Notes under the pieces: generated by a model
Told to the model about the DNA's origin: nothing
Database searches by the model: none
Seen by the model: only the letters and a program-made list of their open reading frames with translations
Shown: positions 1 through 6,077 of the stretch, in pieces
Numbering within the stretch: position 1 is the first letter of the stretch
Layout of the letters: each line of letters opens with the position of its first letter
NCBI GenBank assembly: GCA_014380255.1
Contig: JACMKG010000122.1
Span: 1-6,077, forward strand
From: Prolixibacteraceae bacterium
GTDB taxonomy: Bacteria > Bacteroidota > Bacteroidia > Bacteroidales > Prolixibacteraceae
DNA: 6,077 bases
Reading direction: 5' to 3'
Made by a program: the position numbers and the translations under genes

Positions 1-34
1 AAGGATACTGTTCAGAACATACCTTAAGAGAAAA

Positions 35-135
35 TCTAACCATCTAACCATTTTTGATTAACGATTAACGATTTCAGATTTAAAAAATGAAACCCATCCA
101 ACCATCCAATCCTTCAGTCCCTCAGTCCCTCAGTC
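35..135. repeat. Cluster of four short tandem repeats (7-8 bp units)
   Basis: Four different short tandem repeats sit almost end to end in the 100 bases downstream of the stop codon at 141. They are TCTAACCA x2 (35-50), GATTAAC x2 plus a partial copy (56-73), CCATCCAA x2 (94-109) and C[CT]TCAGTC x3 (112-135). Units are 7 or 8 bp and copies are near identical. No hairpin with a T-run is evident, so this is not an obvious terminator. Copy number is likely to vary by replication slippage; any function is unknown. Confidence 0.75.
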
Positions 136-140
136 CGTAC

Positions 141-3131
141 TTAATTCTCTTCCTCAAACGATATCATCGCCTCCCTGTTTTTGCCGTCCATCACAATGCG
201 CAGTTCGTTGGTAAAGCTTACATGTTTGATATACTGGCCTTCATCAATGACCGGTAGTTTCCTTAAAACATCTATGTTGATCGTCGCCTCGGTTGAATTA
301 TGGGGAATGGTAAAATAACCCACATTCATCGAGGTCACATTGTGGAAGAAATGCGAACCTAGCGACCCGTCAATGGGAAAGTCATTCAGCCCTATTTCAA
401 TGATGATACGTGCTTTTGATATGTTGGCCCACAGTACAGGAATGCCTGTAAAGGGATCACGCGTACCCCACCGGCCCGGGCCTATCAGGATGTATTCCTT
501 GTTCAGAAAGTCCATCTTGCGGTTAAACTGATTGATCTCCTGGGCGATCTCGCGGGTCTTCATCTTGTCGAAGCGTTCAGGGTCCACAAAAATGACGTCA
601 GTGATTCCTTTCACCACCCCGTTGCCCATGCCTTTCTGAGCATACATGAGAGTTTTAAGCGGATCTCTCACCCCGAGGGATACCATTAACGGCTCGTCAC
701 GCCTGATCAATGGTTTAATCTGTAACAGGTAAAAGGTAGGATGCCCCCCGTGCCCCTTTTCAAGGTCTACGGCATATTCAATCTCAACAGGCGAACCCAT
801 GGCTTCCCTGAACAGGCGAAGTAACAGGTTAAGGGTGTTGGCAAAAGGAATGTGTTTGTATTTTAAGATATTGGCAAAGTCAATCACACGCAGGCCCGGA
901 CTATCAATTCCCGGGTTCAGACTGTCATTCTCGTAGTCATACACCGAGGCGCAATGTTGCAGCACCCCGTCCTTTTCAGCAAAAGAAATTTTCATTTTAC
1001 GGATGGCCGCTGTCTCCCCCTTGTTCTTTAAATCTACTTCGGTCTGGTTCATGTCAATGGCATAGAATTCCTTTTGAGAATTGCGCACCAAATCCTGAAC
1101 CGCGGATGTGTTCAATTCAGGATATTTTGGACAGAATCGAAAGGCATTTTCTCCTCCTACTACATACATTCCAAGGCCAATGGCCGCTACTGCGAAGCCA
1201 TCTTCAGGCTCCATATACGACACCGGATAAAAATTGTATGACTGGGCTACTCCGCTGATGGAGGGATAATAATGATCATTGTAGAGATGGCCAACCACTT
1301 CCTGGATGATCACGGCCATCTTTTCTTCTTCGATCTTATAATTCACAGCGTCGAAATAAGACATGGCCGATTCGGTAAAGATACTGGCATAAACAAGCTT
1401 TATGGCCGTTTCCAGCTGCTGATAGCGCACTTCTATATCCGGATGGTTGTTGGGAATCAGATACGTGGCGTACACCCCTGAAAAGGGCTGTGTAAGCGAA
1501 TCCTCGAACAAACCCGATGACCGGATGGCCAACGGCTTGCTCATCTTCTGCAGATATATATGAAGACGTTCCTGGATCTCTTCACTGAATTGTGACTCCA
1601 GGAATATGTTCTTGATCCTTTCGTAATCGTTGGTTGAATAGATCTCTTCGAAAAGGTCGTTCGTCTCCAGGAACTTATCGAATTCCATAGCCCCGATTAC
1701 AGCCGTGGCCGGTATGCGCAGGTTGATTTCAGGGATGATCTTGGCAAAGTCAATGTTTTCGATGAAGTTGCACATGAAAGCCATGCCGCGGCCTTTGCCT
1801 CCCAGGGAGCCGTTGCCAAGGCGCATCACGTAGCGTTTGCCGGTGATCAAGGTGGGGTCGAAATCAATAATGCTGCCCCTGAGCTTCTGGATGCGCACTT
1901 TTTCAAACACATCCAGGCAGAACTTACGTACTTCGTCCGAGTTCTTAAAATCCTCAAACCGGTAGGGAAGTAACTTCTCGGCGATGTTGATCTCCCCACG
2001 AGCCATGAGCCAGGTAGAGAATGAATTGCGTTTGCCATGATAGGCCAGGGCATTTTCAGGCACAATACGTATCATCTCCTGGAATTCGGCCATGTTGTGA
2101 GCCACCATGATGGGGTTACCTTCGGTGTCTTTAAATACAAAATTCCCAAAGCCCAAACGCTTGTAGATATAGTTGTGAATGTCGACCGACAGGCTTTCGG
2201 AGTTCTTATTGATGAAATCGGCGCCTATCTCGCGGGCCCACTGCGCATTGTTCACATCGTGGCTCTGCAACAGGATAGGAATGGGAAAGCGCAGGGTGGA
2301 GGTTACGTACCTTAGAAGGTCCACGCCGGCATTCTCATCATCCACGCCGTTTCTTTGAAACTTCACATCCGAGATCACACTCAGCAGGTAGTCCTTGTAT
2401 TTATTAATCATGTGTACCGCCTCCTCATAGTTGCTCACCAGGATCACCTTGGGCCGCGCACGCATCTTAAGAATGGTATGCAGCTCGTCGGCCGATTTGT
2501 CCTCCACCAGGTTCTGCGTTTGGGTCATGATGTTGGTATAGAGCATGGGCAGGTACCTCGAATAATATTGAATGGAATCCTCCACCAGCAGGATCACCCT
2601 CACGTTGCCATTGCGGGTATCCTCTTCCACGTTGTTCTTGTCTTCAATGTACTTGATCATAGCAAGGAATACATTCGAATTGCCATTCCAGACAAACACG
2701 CGATCAATGGAATCAATCTTCTGAGAGCTTGTCTGGAAGTAACGAAGGTCTCCGTTGTTGTTCACAAGCAGCAGTATCGGCAGACTGGGCTTCAGCTTAT
2801 GGATGGCATTGGCAGCCAGGATAGGGATATTTTTATCAACCCCCACCATGATAATGGCCAGCTCAAAGTCCCTTGTCTTGACCATTCGCAGGGCATCCTC
2901 TTCTGAATTCACACTGGTAAATCGAGGGTAGGTGTACAAGTTTAGCTGAAGAAATTCACCAAAGATTTTATCGGTAAACTGGCCTTCACGCACAATGGAA
3001 TAGCTGTCATAAAGAGTGGCCAGCAACAGCACTTCCTTTACCTTGGTGGGCATCAGTTCCTGGAATATATCGCGGTCGCTTTTATTTCTTTTATAGATCG
3101 ATGAAAGCGAAATTGAATCCATGTTATTCAT
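141..3131 (-). CDS. Receiver-domain protein fused to a PPDK/PEP-synthase-type ATP-binding domain
   Basis: Residues are numbered from the ATG at 3131 (996 aa). Residues ~30-165 form a receiver-like fold whose phosphoacceptor position appears to be Met95, so it is probably inactive. Residues ~176-325 form a second receiver with the full set of key residues: acidic pair E184/D185 (LLVEDS), D255 (VISDVKF), S290 (ILLQS) and K309 (FINKN). About 25 extra residues sit between its first two strands. Residues ~425-810 match the PPDK_N ATP-grasp: GSLGGKGRG (K446), IRSSGLFED (R537, E543, D544), EIEYAVD (783-789) and LLQIKP (802-807). The C-terminal part has GPGRWGTRDP (884-893) and GSHFFHN (H927, H930). 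The swivelling phosphohistidine and PEP-binding barrel domains of PpsA/PpdK are absent, so 'PEP synthase' is unsafe; an ATP-dependent, phosphorelay-controlled role is inferred. No signal peptide or membrane segment is seen, so it is probably cytoplasmic. Start: the frame is open up to TTG at 3266 (1041 aa), but the extra 45 codons are much more AT-rich than the body. ATG 3122 is equally possible. No clear Shine-Dalgarno precedes any candidate. Confidence 0.9.
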   Translation of the reverse strand: MNNMDSISLSSIYKRNKSDRDIFQELMPTKVKEVLLLATLYDSYSIVREGQFTDKIFGEFLQLNLYTYPRFTSVNSEEDALRMVKTRDFELAIIMVGVDKNIPILAANAIHKLKPSLPILLLVNNNGDLRYFQTSSQKIDSIDRVFVWNGNSNVFLAMIKYIEDKNNVEEDTRNGNVRVILLVEDSIQYYSRYLPMLYTNIMTQTQNLVEDKSADELHTILKMRARPKVILVSNYEEAVHMINKYKDYLLSVISDVKFQRNGVDDENAGVDLLRYVTSTLRFPIPILLQSHDVNNAQWAREIGADFINKNSESLSVDIHNYIYKRLGFGNFVFKDTEGNPIMVAHNMAEFQEMIRIVPENALAYHGKRNSFSTWLMARGEINIAEKLLPYRFEDFKNSDEVRKFCLDVFEKVRIQKLRGSIIDFDPTLITGKRYVMRLGNGSLGGKGRGMAFMCNFIENIDFAKIIPEINLRIPATAVIGAMEFDKFLETNDLFEEIYSTNDYERIKNIFLESQFSEEIQERLHIYLQKMSKPLAIRSSGLFEDSLTQPFSGVYATYLIPNNHPDIEVRYQQLETAIKLVYASIFTESAMSYFDAVNYKIEEEKMAVIIQEVVGHLYNDHYYPSISGVAQSYNFYPVSYMEPEDGFAVAAIGLGMYVVGGENAFRFCPKYPELNTSAVQDLVRNSQKEFYAIDMNQTEVDLKNKGETAAIRKMKISFAEKDGVLQHCASVYDYENDSLNPGIDSPGLRVIDFANILKYKHIPFANTLNLLLRLFREAMGSPVEIEYAVDLEKGHGGHPTFYLLQIKPLIRRDEPLMVSLGVRDPLKTLMYAQKGMGNGVVKGITDVIFVDPERFDKMKTREIAQEINQFNRKMDFLNKEYILIGPGRWGTRDPFTGIPVLWANISKARIIIEIGLNDFPIDGSLGSHFFHNVTSMNVGYFTIPHNSTEATINIDVLRKLPVIDEGQYIKHVSFTNELRIVMDGKNREAMISFEEEN

Positions 3132-3169
3132 GCTTCGATTGGTTAAATATTCGATACAATCAATATTTC

Positions 3170-3199
3170 TAAAAGTATAAAAAATATCTCTGCCTGAAA
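3170..3199 (-). promoter_or_regulatory. Candidate weak promoter close to ATG 3131
   Basis: The minus strand has TACTTTTA (3170-3177), 5 of the 6 fixed positions of TAnnTTTG, preceded 18 bases upstream by TTTC (3196-3199), a near match to the -33 TTTG. A transcript starting near 3163 would give a leader of about 30 bases to the ATG at 3131, which fits the shorter start. The region is AT-rich, so chance matches are likely. Confidence 0.15.
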
Positions 3200-3299
3200 C
3201 CTCCGGCAAGATGTTATGCAAAAGAAGATCAACTAATTTATTATTTGAGTATGGCAAAGTAACCAATGTTGCCCGCCGGGATTATTCGGTTAGCTGTTG

Positions 3300-3343
3300 C
3301 CTGAAGGTTTAGCCTTCAATCCCTCAGGCTTTGGGCCCTGAGG
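3300..3343. repeat. Two adjacent hairpins with overlapping alternative pairings
   Basis: Stem A pairs GAAGG (3303-3307) with CCTTC (3313-3317) over a 5-nt loop. Stem B pairs CCTCAGG (3322-3328) with CCTGAGG (3337-3343) over an 8-nt loop. In addition CCTGA at 3300-3304 can pair with TCAGG at 3324-3328, which would disrupt both. On the minus strand these lie 34-77 bases upstream of the TTG at 3266, so they could be in the 5' leader of the 141-3131 gene if transcription starts upstream. TTTT follows stem B on the plus strand, but no plus-strand gene is present for it to terminate. Confidence 0.5.
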
Positions 3344-3353
3344 TTTTCAATTA

Positions 3354-3498
3354 GGAGTGTTCGGAAAGTTTAAAAACTGCCATCAAAACTTCCACACACC
3401 AAATCTAACCAGGCTTTGAATGGCTCATTGAATGAAGATTGATGTATGGATGGCAAACCCTGGTTTAACCCATACTTTCCTTTCTTCGAGAACACTTC
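3354..3498. mobile_element. Possible MITE-like non-autonomous element (about 145 bp)
   Basis: The ends are imperfect inverted repeats: GGAGTGTTC at 3354-3362 and GAACACTTC at 3490-3498, whose complement is GAAGTGTTC (8 of 9 matching), with weaker similarity continuing inward (CGGAAAG versus TCGAAG). The bases just outside are TA on both sides (3352-3353 and 3499-3500), as expected for a TA target duplication of the IS630/Tc1-mariner type. There is no transposase frame inside. A third copy of the end, GAACACTTCT at 3742-3751, has no TA outside it. The repeats are short enough to arise by chance, so this is tentative. Confidence 0.3.
3400..3407 (-). promoter_or_regulatory. Candidate Bacteroidota -7 element (TAGATTTG)
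   Basis: On the minus strand this reads TAGATTTG, a full match to the Bacteroidota -7 consensus TAnnTTTG. It would direct transcription towards the 141-3131 gene with a leader that includes the tandem hairpins at 3300-3343. No TTTG-like -33 element is seen at the expected distance, so the match may be chance. It also lies inside the possible MITE. Confidence 0.2.
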
Positions 3499-3545
3499 TA
3501 AAGGCAAATTCTCAATGCCGGGCAGGAATGCTTCTATCTAAAATA

Positions 3546-3558
3546 GCAGGAATCCTGC
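3546..3558. repeat. Short perfect palindrome GCAGGA-A-TCCTGC
   Basis: A 6-bp perfect inverted repeat with a single central base lies just left of the 11-bp repeat array. GGCAGGA at 3521-3527 can also pair with TCCTGCC at 3553-3559, giving a competing 7-bp stem. A one-base loop cannot form a normal RNA hairpin, so a DNA-binding dimer site or the longer stem is more plausible. No function can be assigned. Confidence 0.4.
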
Positions 3559-3559
3559 C

Positions 3560-3696
3560 TGACCATTGCCTATCCATTGCCCCAATCTGATGGGTCATTG
3601 ATCTGTTGCTGTACTATTATCATATTATTAGTACAGCATCAGTACAGACACCGTACAGACACAGGCAATGGATAGGCAATGGATAGGCAAAATGTT
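3560..3696. repeat. Mirrored array of 11-bp units with a 19-bp perfect inverted repeat
   Basis: From 3631 to 3696 six 11-bp units follow in strict register: GTACAGCATCA, GTACAGACACC, GTACAGACACA, GGCAATGGATA, GGCAATGGATA and GGCAAAATGTT. The left side carries the inverted counterpart TGACCATTGCC (3560-3570) then TATCCATTGCC (3571-3581). This makes a perfect 19-bp inverted repeat, 3563-3581 against 3664-3682, around an 82-base centre. The 11-bp period is not a multiple of three and the stretch contains stops, so it is not coding. The period is close to one DNA helical turn, which would place each unit on the same face of the helix. Confidence 0.8.
3607..3638. repeat. 10-bp perfect hairpin inside the 11-bp array
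   Basis: TGCTGTACTA (3607-3616) is the exact complement of TAGTACAGCA (3629-3638), with a 12-base AT-rich loop. The right arm contains the first GTACAG unit of the tandem array, so the left arm is an inverted copy of that unit. It sits between the 19-bp arms, giving a nested stem if transcribed or extruded as a cruciform. Confidence 0.75.
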
Positions 3697-3862
3697 GGAC
3701 TTAAAAAGATGAGCAAGGAGGATGCTACTTTCACCTCTTTGGAACACTTCTGATTTCCAATTGCGGCTACACCTTCAGCCAACCATGGCAGCCGGTTAAA
3801 GGCATAAAAGGTGAGATAGTTGGTTTCTCATCAGCATAGGATATATACGGGCATTTGCCAAG

Positions 3863-3881
3863 GGGCGATTGGAAATCGCCC
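3863..3881. repeat. GC-rich 8-bp hairpin, possible weak terminator
   Basis: GGGCGATT (3863-3870) and AATCGCCC (3874-3881) form a perfect 8-bp stem with a 3-base loop, about 190 bases downstream of the histidine kinase stop. On the minus strand it is followed by CTTGG rather than a T-run, so it is not a canonical intrinsic terminator, although it could protect a 3' end. Part of the stem, ATTGGAAATC (3868-3877), is also the exact complement of GATTTCCAAT at 3752-3761, giving an additional 10-bp inverted repeat about 105 bases apart. Confidence 0.45.
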
Positions 3882-4070
3882 GACCCAAGATTGCCTCAGG
3901 CTTCACCAAGGATCGACCCGGGGCTGCAGGGCACATCAGATATTATCCTAAAAGATTTGGATATAGGTAATTGTTTGACTATTATTTATTTATGTGATAA
4001 TAAACTGATAACAATATGTTTTTTTGTGAAATGAGTTGCTTACATGATATATGAATTGGATAGTCAATGA

Positions 4071-6077
4071 TCAAGAGGCTGATTTGTTTTCATCCAACGG
4101 CAGGGTAAAATAAAAAGTGGATCCATTGCCTTCTTCGGACTCCATCCATAACTTGCCTCCAAGTAATTCAACCAGGCTTTTAGATATGGCCAATCCCAAT
4201 CCATTGCCCCCGTATTTACGGCTAAGGCAAGACTCTACCTGGCGGAATCGTTCAAATATCTTATCCTTGTGTGCAGCAGAAATGCCAATACCTGTGTCTT
4301 TCACATGAAATTGAATGTTTTCATCTATTTTTCTTACCCCTAGCTCAACAAAACCTTTTTCTGTGAACTTGATTGAATTACCAATGAGGTTTACTATGAT
4401 CTGTCTCAATTTTGTTTCGTCGGTATTTAGGCGGATTTCTTCTGCCGGGATGCCTGGATCGAGAATGAATTCAATGCCCTTCTCACGGGCCTGAAAAGCG
4501 TATTGCCGGTGAATGCTTTTGGCCAGGTGAATGGCCGATAACTCATTCTTTCTCACCTCCACAAGGCCTGCTTCTATTTTTGATATATCCATGATATCGG
4601 TGATAATGGAAAGCAGGTTATTTCCACTGGCATGAATAATCTGGGCAAACTGGCATTGTTGTTCCCGGTCAAAGTCAGGATCTGACATGAGTTCAGAGAA
4701 GCCGATGATACTGTTTAGCGGGGTTCTAATCTCATGGCTCATGTTAGCCAAAAAGGATGATTTGAGCCTGTCAGACTCCTCCGCTTTCTCTTTGGCAGCT
4801 ATTAGGTCAGCTTCAATCTGCATGCGCTCTGTGGCGTCCCTGTCGATGCCTATGGAATAGGATTTGCCTCGCCAGGTGATAGGCACGCCGATGTATTCAA
4901 TCACGTTTTCCTTGCCATCGGGTCTGATCCACGAGGAAGAGCCTTTGTAGGCCTGCTGCCGGGAAAGCGATTCAAGCCTGATGCGGTTGTTCGATTGGTT
5001 AAGCGATCGCTGTAAATGATGGATGTATCCCATGGACAGTAATTCTTCTCTGGGCCTTCCTGCCATAATAGCATATTGGTTGTTGCATTCAACGAGCCTT
5101 CTTTTGAAAGGATCATCATTTTCTTCATAAACGGCTATTCCATCAAACACATTCTCAAACACCATGCGGAATCTTTCTTCCGATTCCCTGATTTCTTCCT
5201 CTGCTCTCTTGCGCTTGGTGATATCATAGGCGATACCATCGATCCTGATACATTGACCCCTTTCATTCATCTTGGGCTGCATCCGGGCAGCGACCCATCG
5301 CATTTGCCCGTCGGGACGAATAATCCTAAATTCATGATGAAGTTCTTTTCCCCCATACAGAATGGGAAACCCGGTATCCACCATTGGTTTATCTTCCGGA
5401 ATAATCAGTTCGTACCATAAGTTTGGATTCCTATAAAATTCGCTGGGCGGATAACCAAAGATGTCTTCGTGTGCCTTCGAGGCCTGCAGCATTTTATTAT
5501 TCAGCACATCGTGTGAAAAGATGGCTTCATCGAGGTTATCATGCAGGTTCTTCAGTTCGTCGTGGGCATGCTGAACTGCTTCCTCGGCATACTTACGTTC
5601 AGTGATATCCTGAATCGTACCAATCATTGAAACGACATTTCCATGGGCATCAATTTCCAGTTCCCCCAGCCCATGCACCCATCTTACAGCTCCATCGCAT
5701 ATGCGTACAATCCGGTAATCTTTGTTGAAAGGATTTTGTTGATTCACTACATATTCACAAAAGTAGCTCTTCATATTTTCGCGGTCGTCCGGATGGACGA
5801 TGGTCAACCAGTTTTCAATGTTTTTCTCTACATGCTCATCAATCCCGAATATCTGATTCATCTCCTCTGAGGATTTCCAGATGCCGGTAACCATTTCAAT
5901 CTTATAAGATCCAATTAATGCCGCTTTTTGGGATTGCTTTAAGAATAAATCGTTCTCCCGGATGGTTTCTTCTGCGTGTTTGCGTTCCGAGACATCACGG
6001 CAAATCATGAAAATGCCTTCTGGCAATCCGTTAATATCGTTTAATATGGAGCCGTGAATTTCAGTCCAAATGGTACT
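4071..6077 (-). CDS. Multi-PAS sensor histidine kinase, 5' end beyond window
   Basis: Residues are numbered from the first whole codon at the window edge (6075-6077); 668 codons are visible before the TGA stop. Residues 1-37 are the end of a PAS domain (ILNDINGLPEGIFMICRDVSERK). Three further PAS domains follow at about 45-162, 180-290 and 299-419, the first three ending in the usual D-[VI]-[ST]-x-R-K type motif and the last in DRDATERM. A short helical linker leads into HisKA (~437-502) with the H-box SHEIRTPL, phosphoacceptor H448 (codon 4734-4736). HATPase_c (~547-662) has the N-box NLIGNSIKF (N567), G1 DTGIGIS, F-box IFERFRQVE and G2 GGNGLGL, so all kinase motifs are present. The protein ends just after this domain, with no receiver or HPt. 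No membrane helix is visible in this part; sensing segments may lie upstream. A TTG at 6026 is not the start, because 17 more in-frame codons encode PAS-like sequence to the edge. The ligand cannot be predicted; there is no LOV NCRFLQ motif. The partner is unknown. Confidence 0.95.
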   Translation of the reverse strand, partial: STIWTEIHGSILNDINGLPEGIFMICRDVSERKHAEETIRENDLFLKQSQKAALIGSYKIEMVTGIWKSSEEMNQIFGIDEHVEKNIENWLTIVHPDDRENMKSYFCEYVVNQQNPFNKDYRIVRICDGAVRWVHGLGELEIDAHGNVVSMIGTIQDITERKYAEEAVQHAHDELKNLHDNLDEAIFSHDVLNNKMLQASKAHEDIFGYPPSEFYRNPNLWYELIIPEDKPMVDTGFPILYGGKELHHEFRIIRPDGQMRWVAARMQPKMNERGQCIRIDGIAYDITKRKRAEEEIRESEERFRMVFENVFDGIAVYEENDDPFKRRLVECNNQYAIMAGRPREELLSMGYIHHLQRSLNQSNNRIRLESLSRQQAYKGSSSWIRPDGKENVIEYIGVPITWRGKSYSIGIDRDATERMQIEADLIAAKEKAEESDRLKSSFLANMSHEIRTPLNSIIGFSELMSDPDFDREQQCQFAQIIHASGNNLLSIITDIMDISKIEAGLVEVRKNELSAIHLAKSIHRQYAFQAREKGIEFILDPGIPAEEIRLNTDETKLRQIIVNLIGNSIKFTEKGFVELGVRKIDENIQFHVKDTGIGISAAHKDKIFERFRQVESCLSRKYGGNGLGLAISKSLVELLGGKLWMESEEGNGSTFYFTLPLDENKSAS

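Larger units (their letters stand above)
3132..4070. other. Structured region between the two genes, no convincing ORF
   Basis: This stretch of about 940 bases separates two co-directional genes. The part from 3132 to 3266 is an AT-rich open extension of the downstream gene and is more likely 5' leader than coding. From 3267 to 4070 I see no ORF of about 60 codons or more on either strand. Its contents are tandem hairpins, a MITE-like segment, an 11-bp-unit inverted array and a GC-rich hairpin, each listed separately. The last ~120 bases (3950-4070) are AT-rich, with TGATAA at 3995 and again at 4006. They contain a run of seven or more T on the plus strand near 4019 but no strong stem, so no clear intrinsic terminator for the histidine kinase gene. 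No tRNA or recognisable riboswitch was seen. Confidence 0.7.

Noticed and set aside
1..51. Minus-strand ATG at 51 (and at 43) open to the left edge
   Set aside because: Only 14-17 codons are visible, they overlap the tandem repeats, and nothing supports a gene start there.
2355..2906. 183-codon open frame on the plus strand
   Set aside because: It is antisense to the receiver region of the 141-3131 gene and has no recognisable motif. It is a shadow of the GC-biased codon use of the real gene.
141..3131. Naming the gene ppsA or ppdK
   Set aside because: Only the ATP-binding domain is shared; the phosphohistidine and PEP/pyruvate-binding domains needed for those activities are not present.
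3322..3347. Stem plus TTTT as a plus-strand intrinsic terminator
   Set aside because: No plus-strand gene lies upstream, the T-run is only four bases, and on the minus strand no T-run follows the stem.
3560..3696. CRISPR array
   Set aside because: Units are 11 bp and contiguous with no spacers of 25-40 bp and no cas genes.
5076..5420. 114-codon open frame on the plus strand
   Set aside because: It is antisense to well-defined PAS domains of the histidine kinase and has no motifs of its own.

Overview
The window looks like chromosomal DNA from a Bacteroidota bacterium, most likely of the Bacteroidales/Marinilabiliales type. This rests on three things: the large minus-strand protein belongs to a receiver plus PPDK-type ATP-binding family that I associate with this phylum; the starts lack clear Shine-Dalgarno sequences; and the intergenic DNA is AT-rich and full of short repeats. 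The assignment is inferred from the protein and nucleotide text alone.

Both genes lie on the minus strand. Bases 1-140, just downstream of the first gene, are built largely from four adjacent 7-8 bp short tandem repeats. Bases 141-3131 encode a protein of about 996 residues. It has a degenerate receiver-like domain, an apparently intact receiver domain, a PPDK/PEP-synthase-type ATP-binding domain and a C-terminal domain with a GSHFFHN motif. It lacks the phosphohistidine and PEP-binding barrel domains of true PEP synthase. Its open frame extends to a TTG at 3266, but base composition favours a start at one of the ATGs near 3131/3122.

Bases 3132-4070 have no convincing gene but contain a lot of structure. 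There are two adjacent hairpins (3300-3343), a MITE-like segment bounded by imperfect inverted repeats and TA dinucleotides (3354-3498), and a mirrored array of 11-bp units around a 10-bp hairpin (3560-3696). A GC-rich hairpin (3863-3881) and an AT-rich tail next to the second gene complete the stretch. Two weak Bacteroidota-type -7 promoter matches face the 141-3131 gene.

Bases 4071-6077 hold the C-terminal 668 codons of a multi-PAS sensor histidine kinase whose 5' end lies beyond the window. The visible part has the end of one PAS domain, three full PAS domains, HisKA and HATPase_c. It has no receiver of its own. The neighbouring protein has an intact receiver, so the two could form a signalling pair, but the long spacer argues against a simple operon and the link is only a hypothesis.
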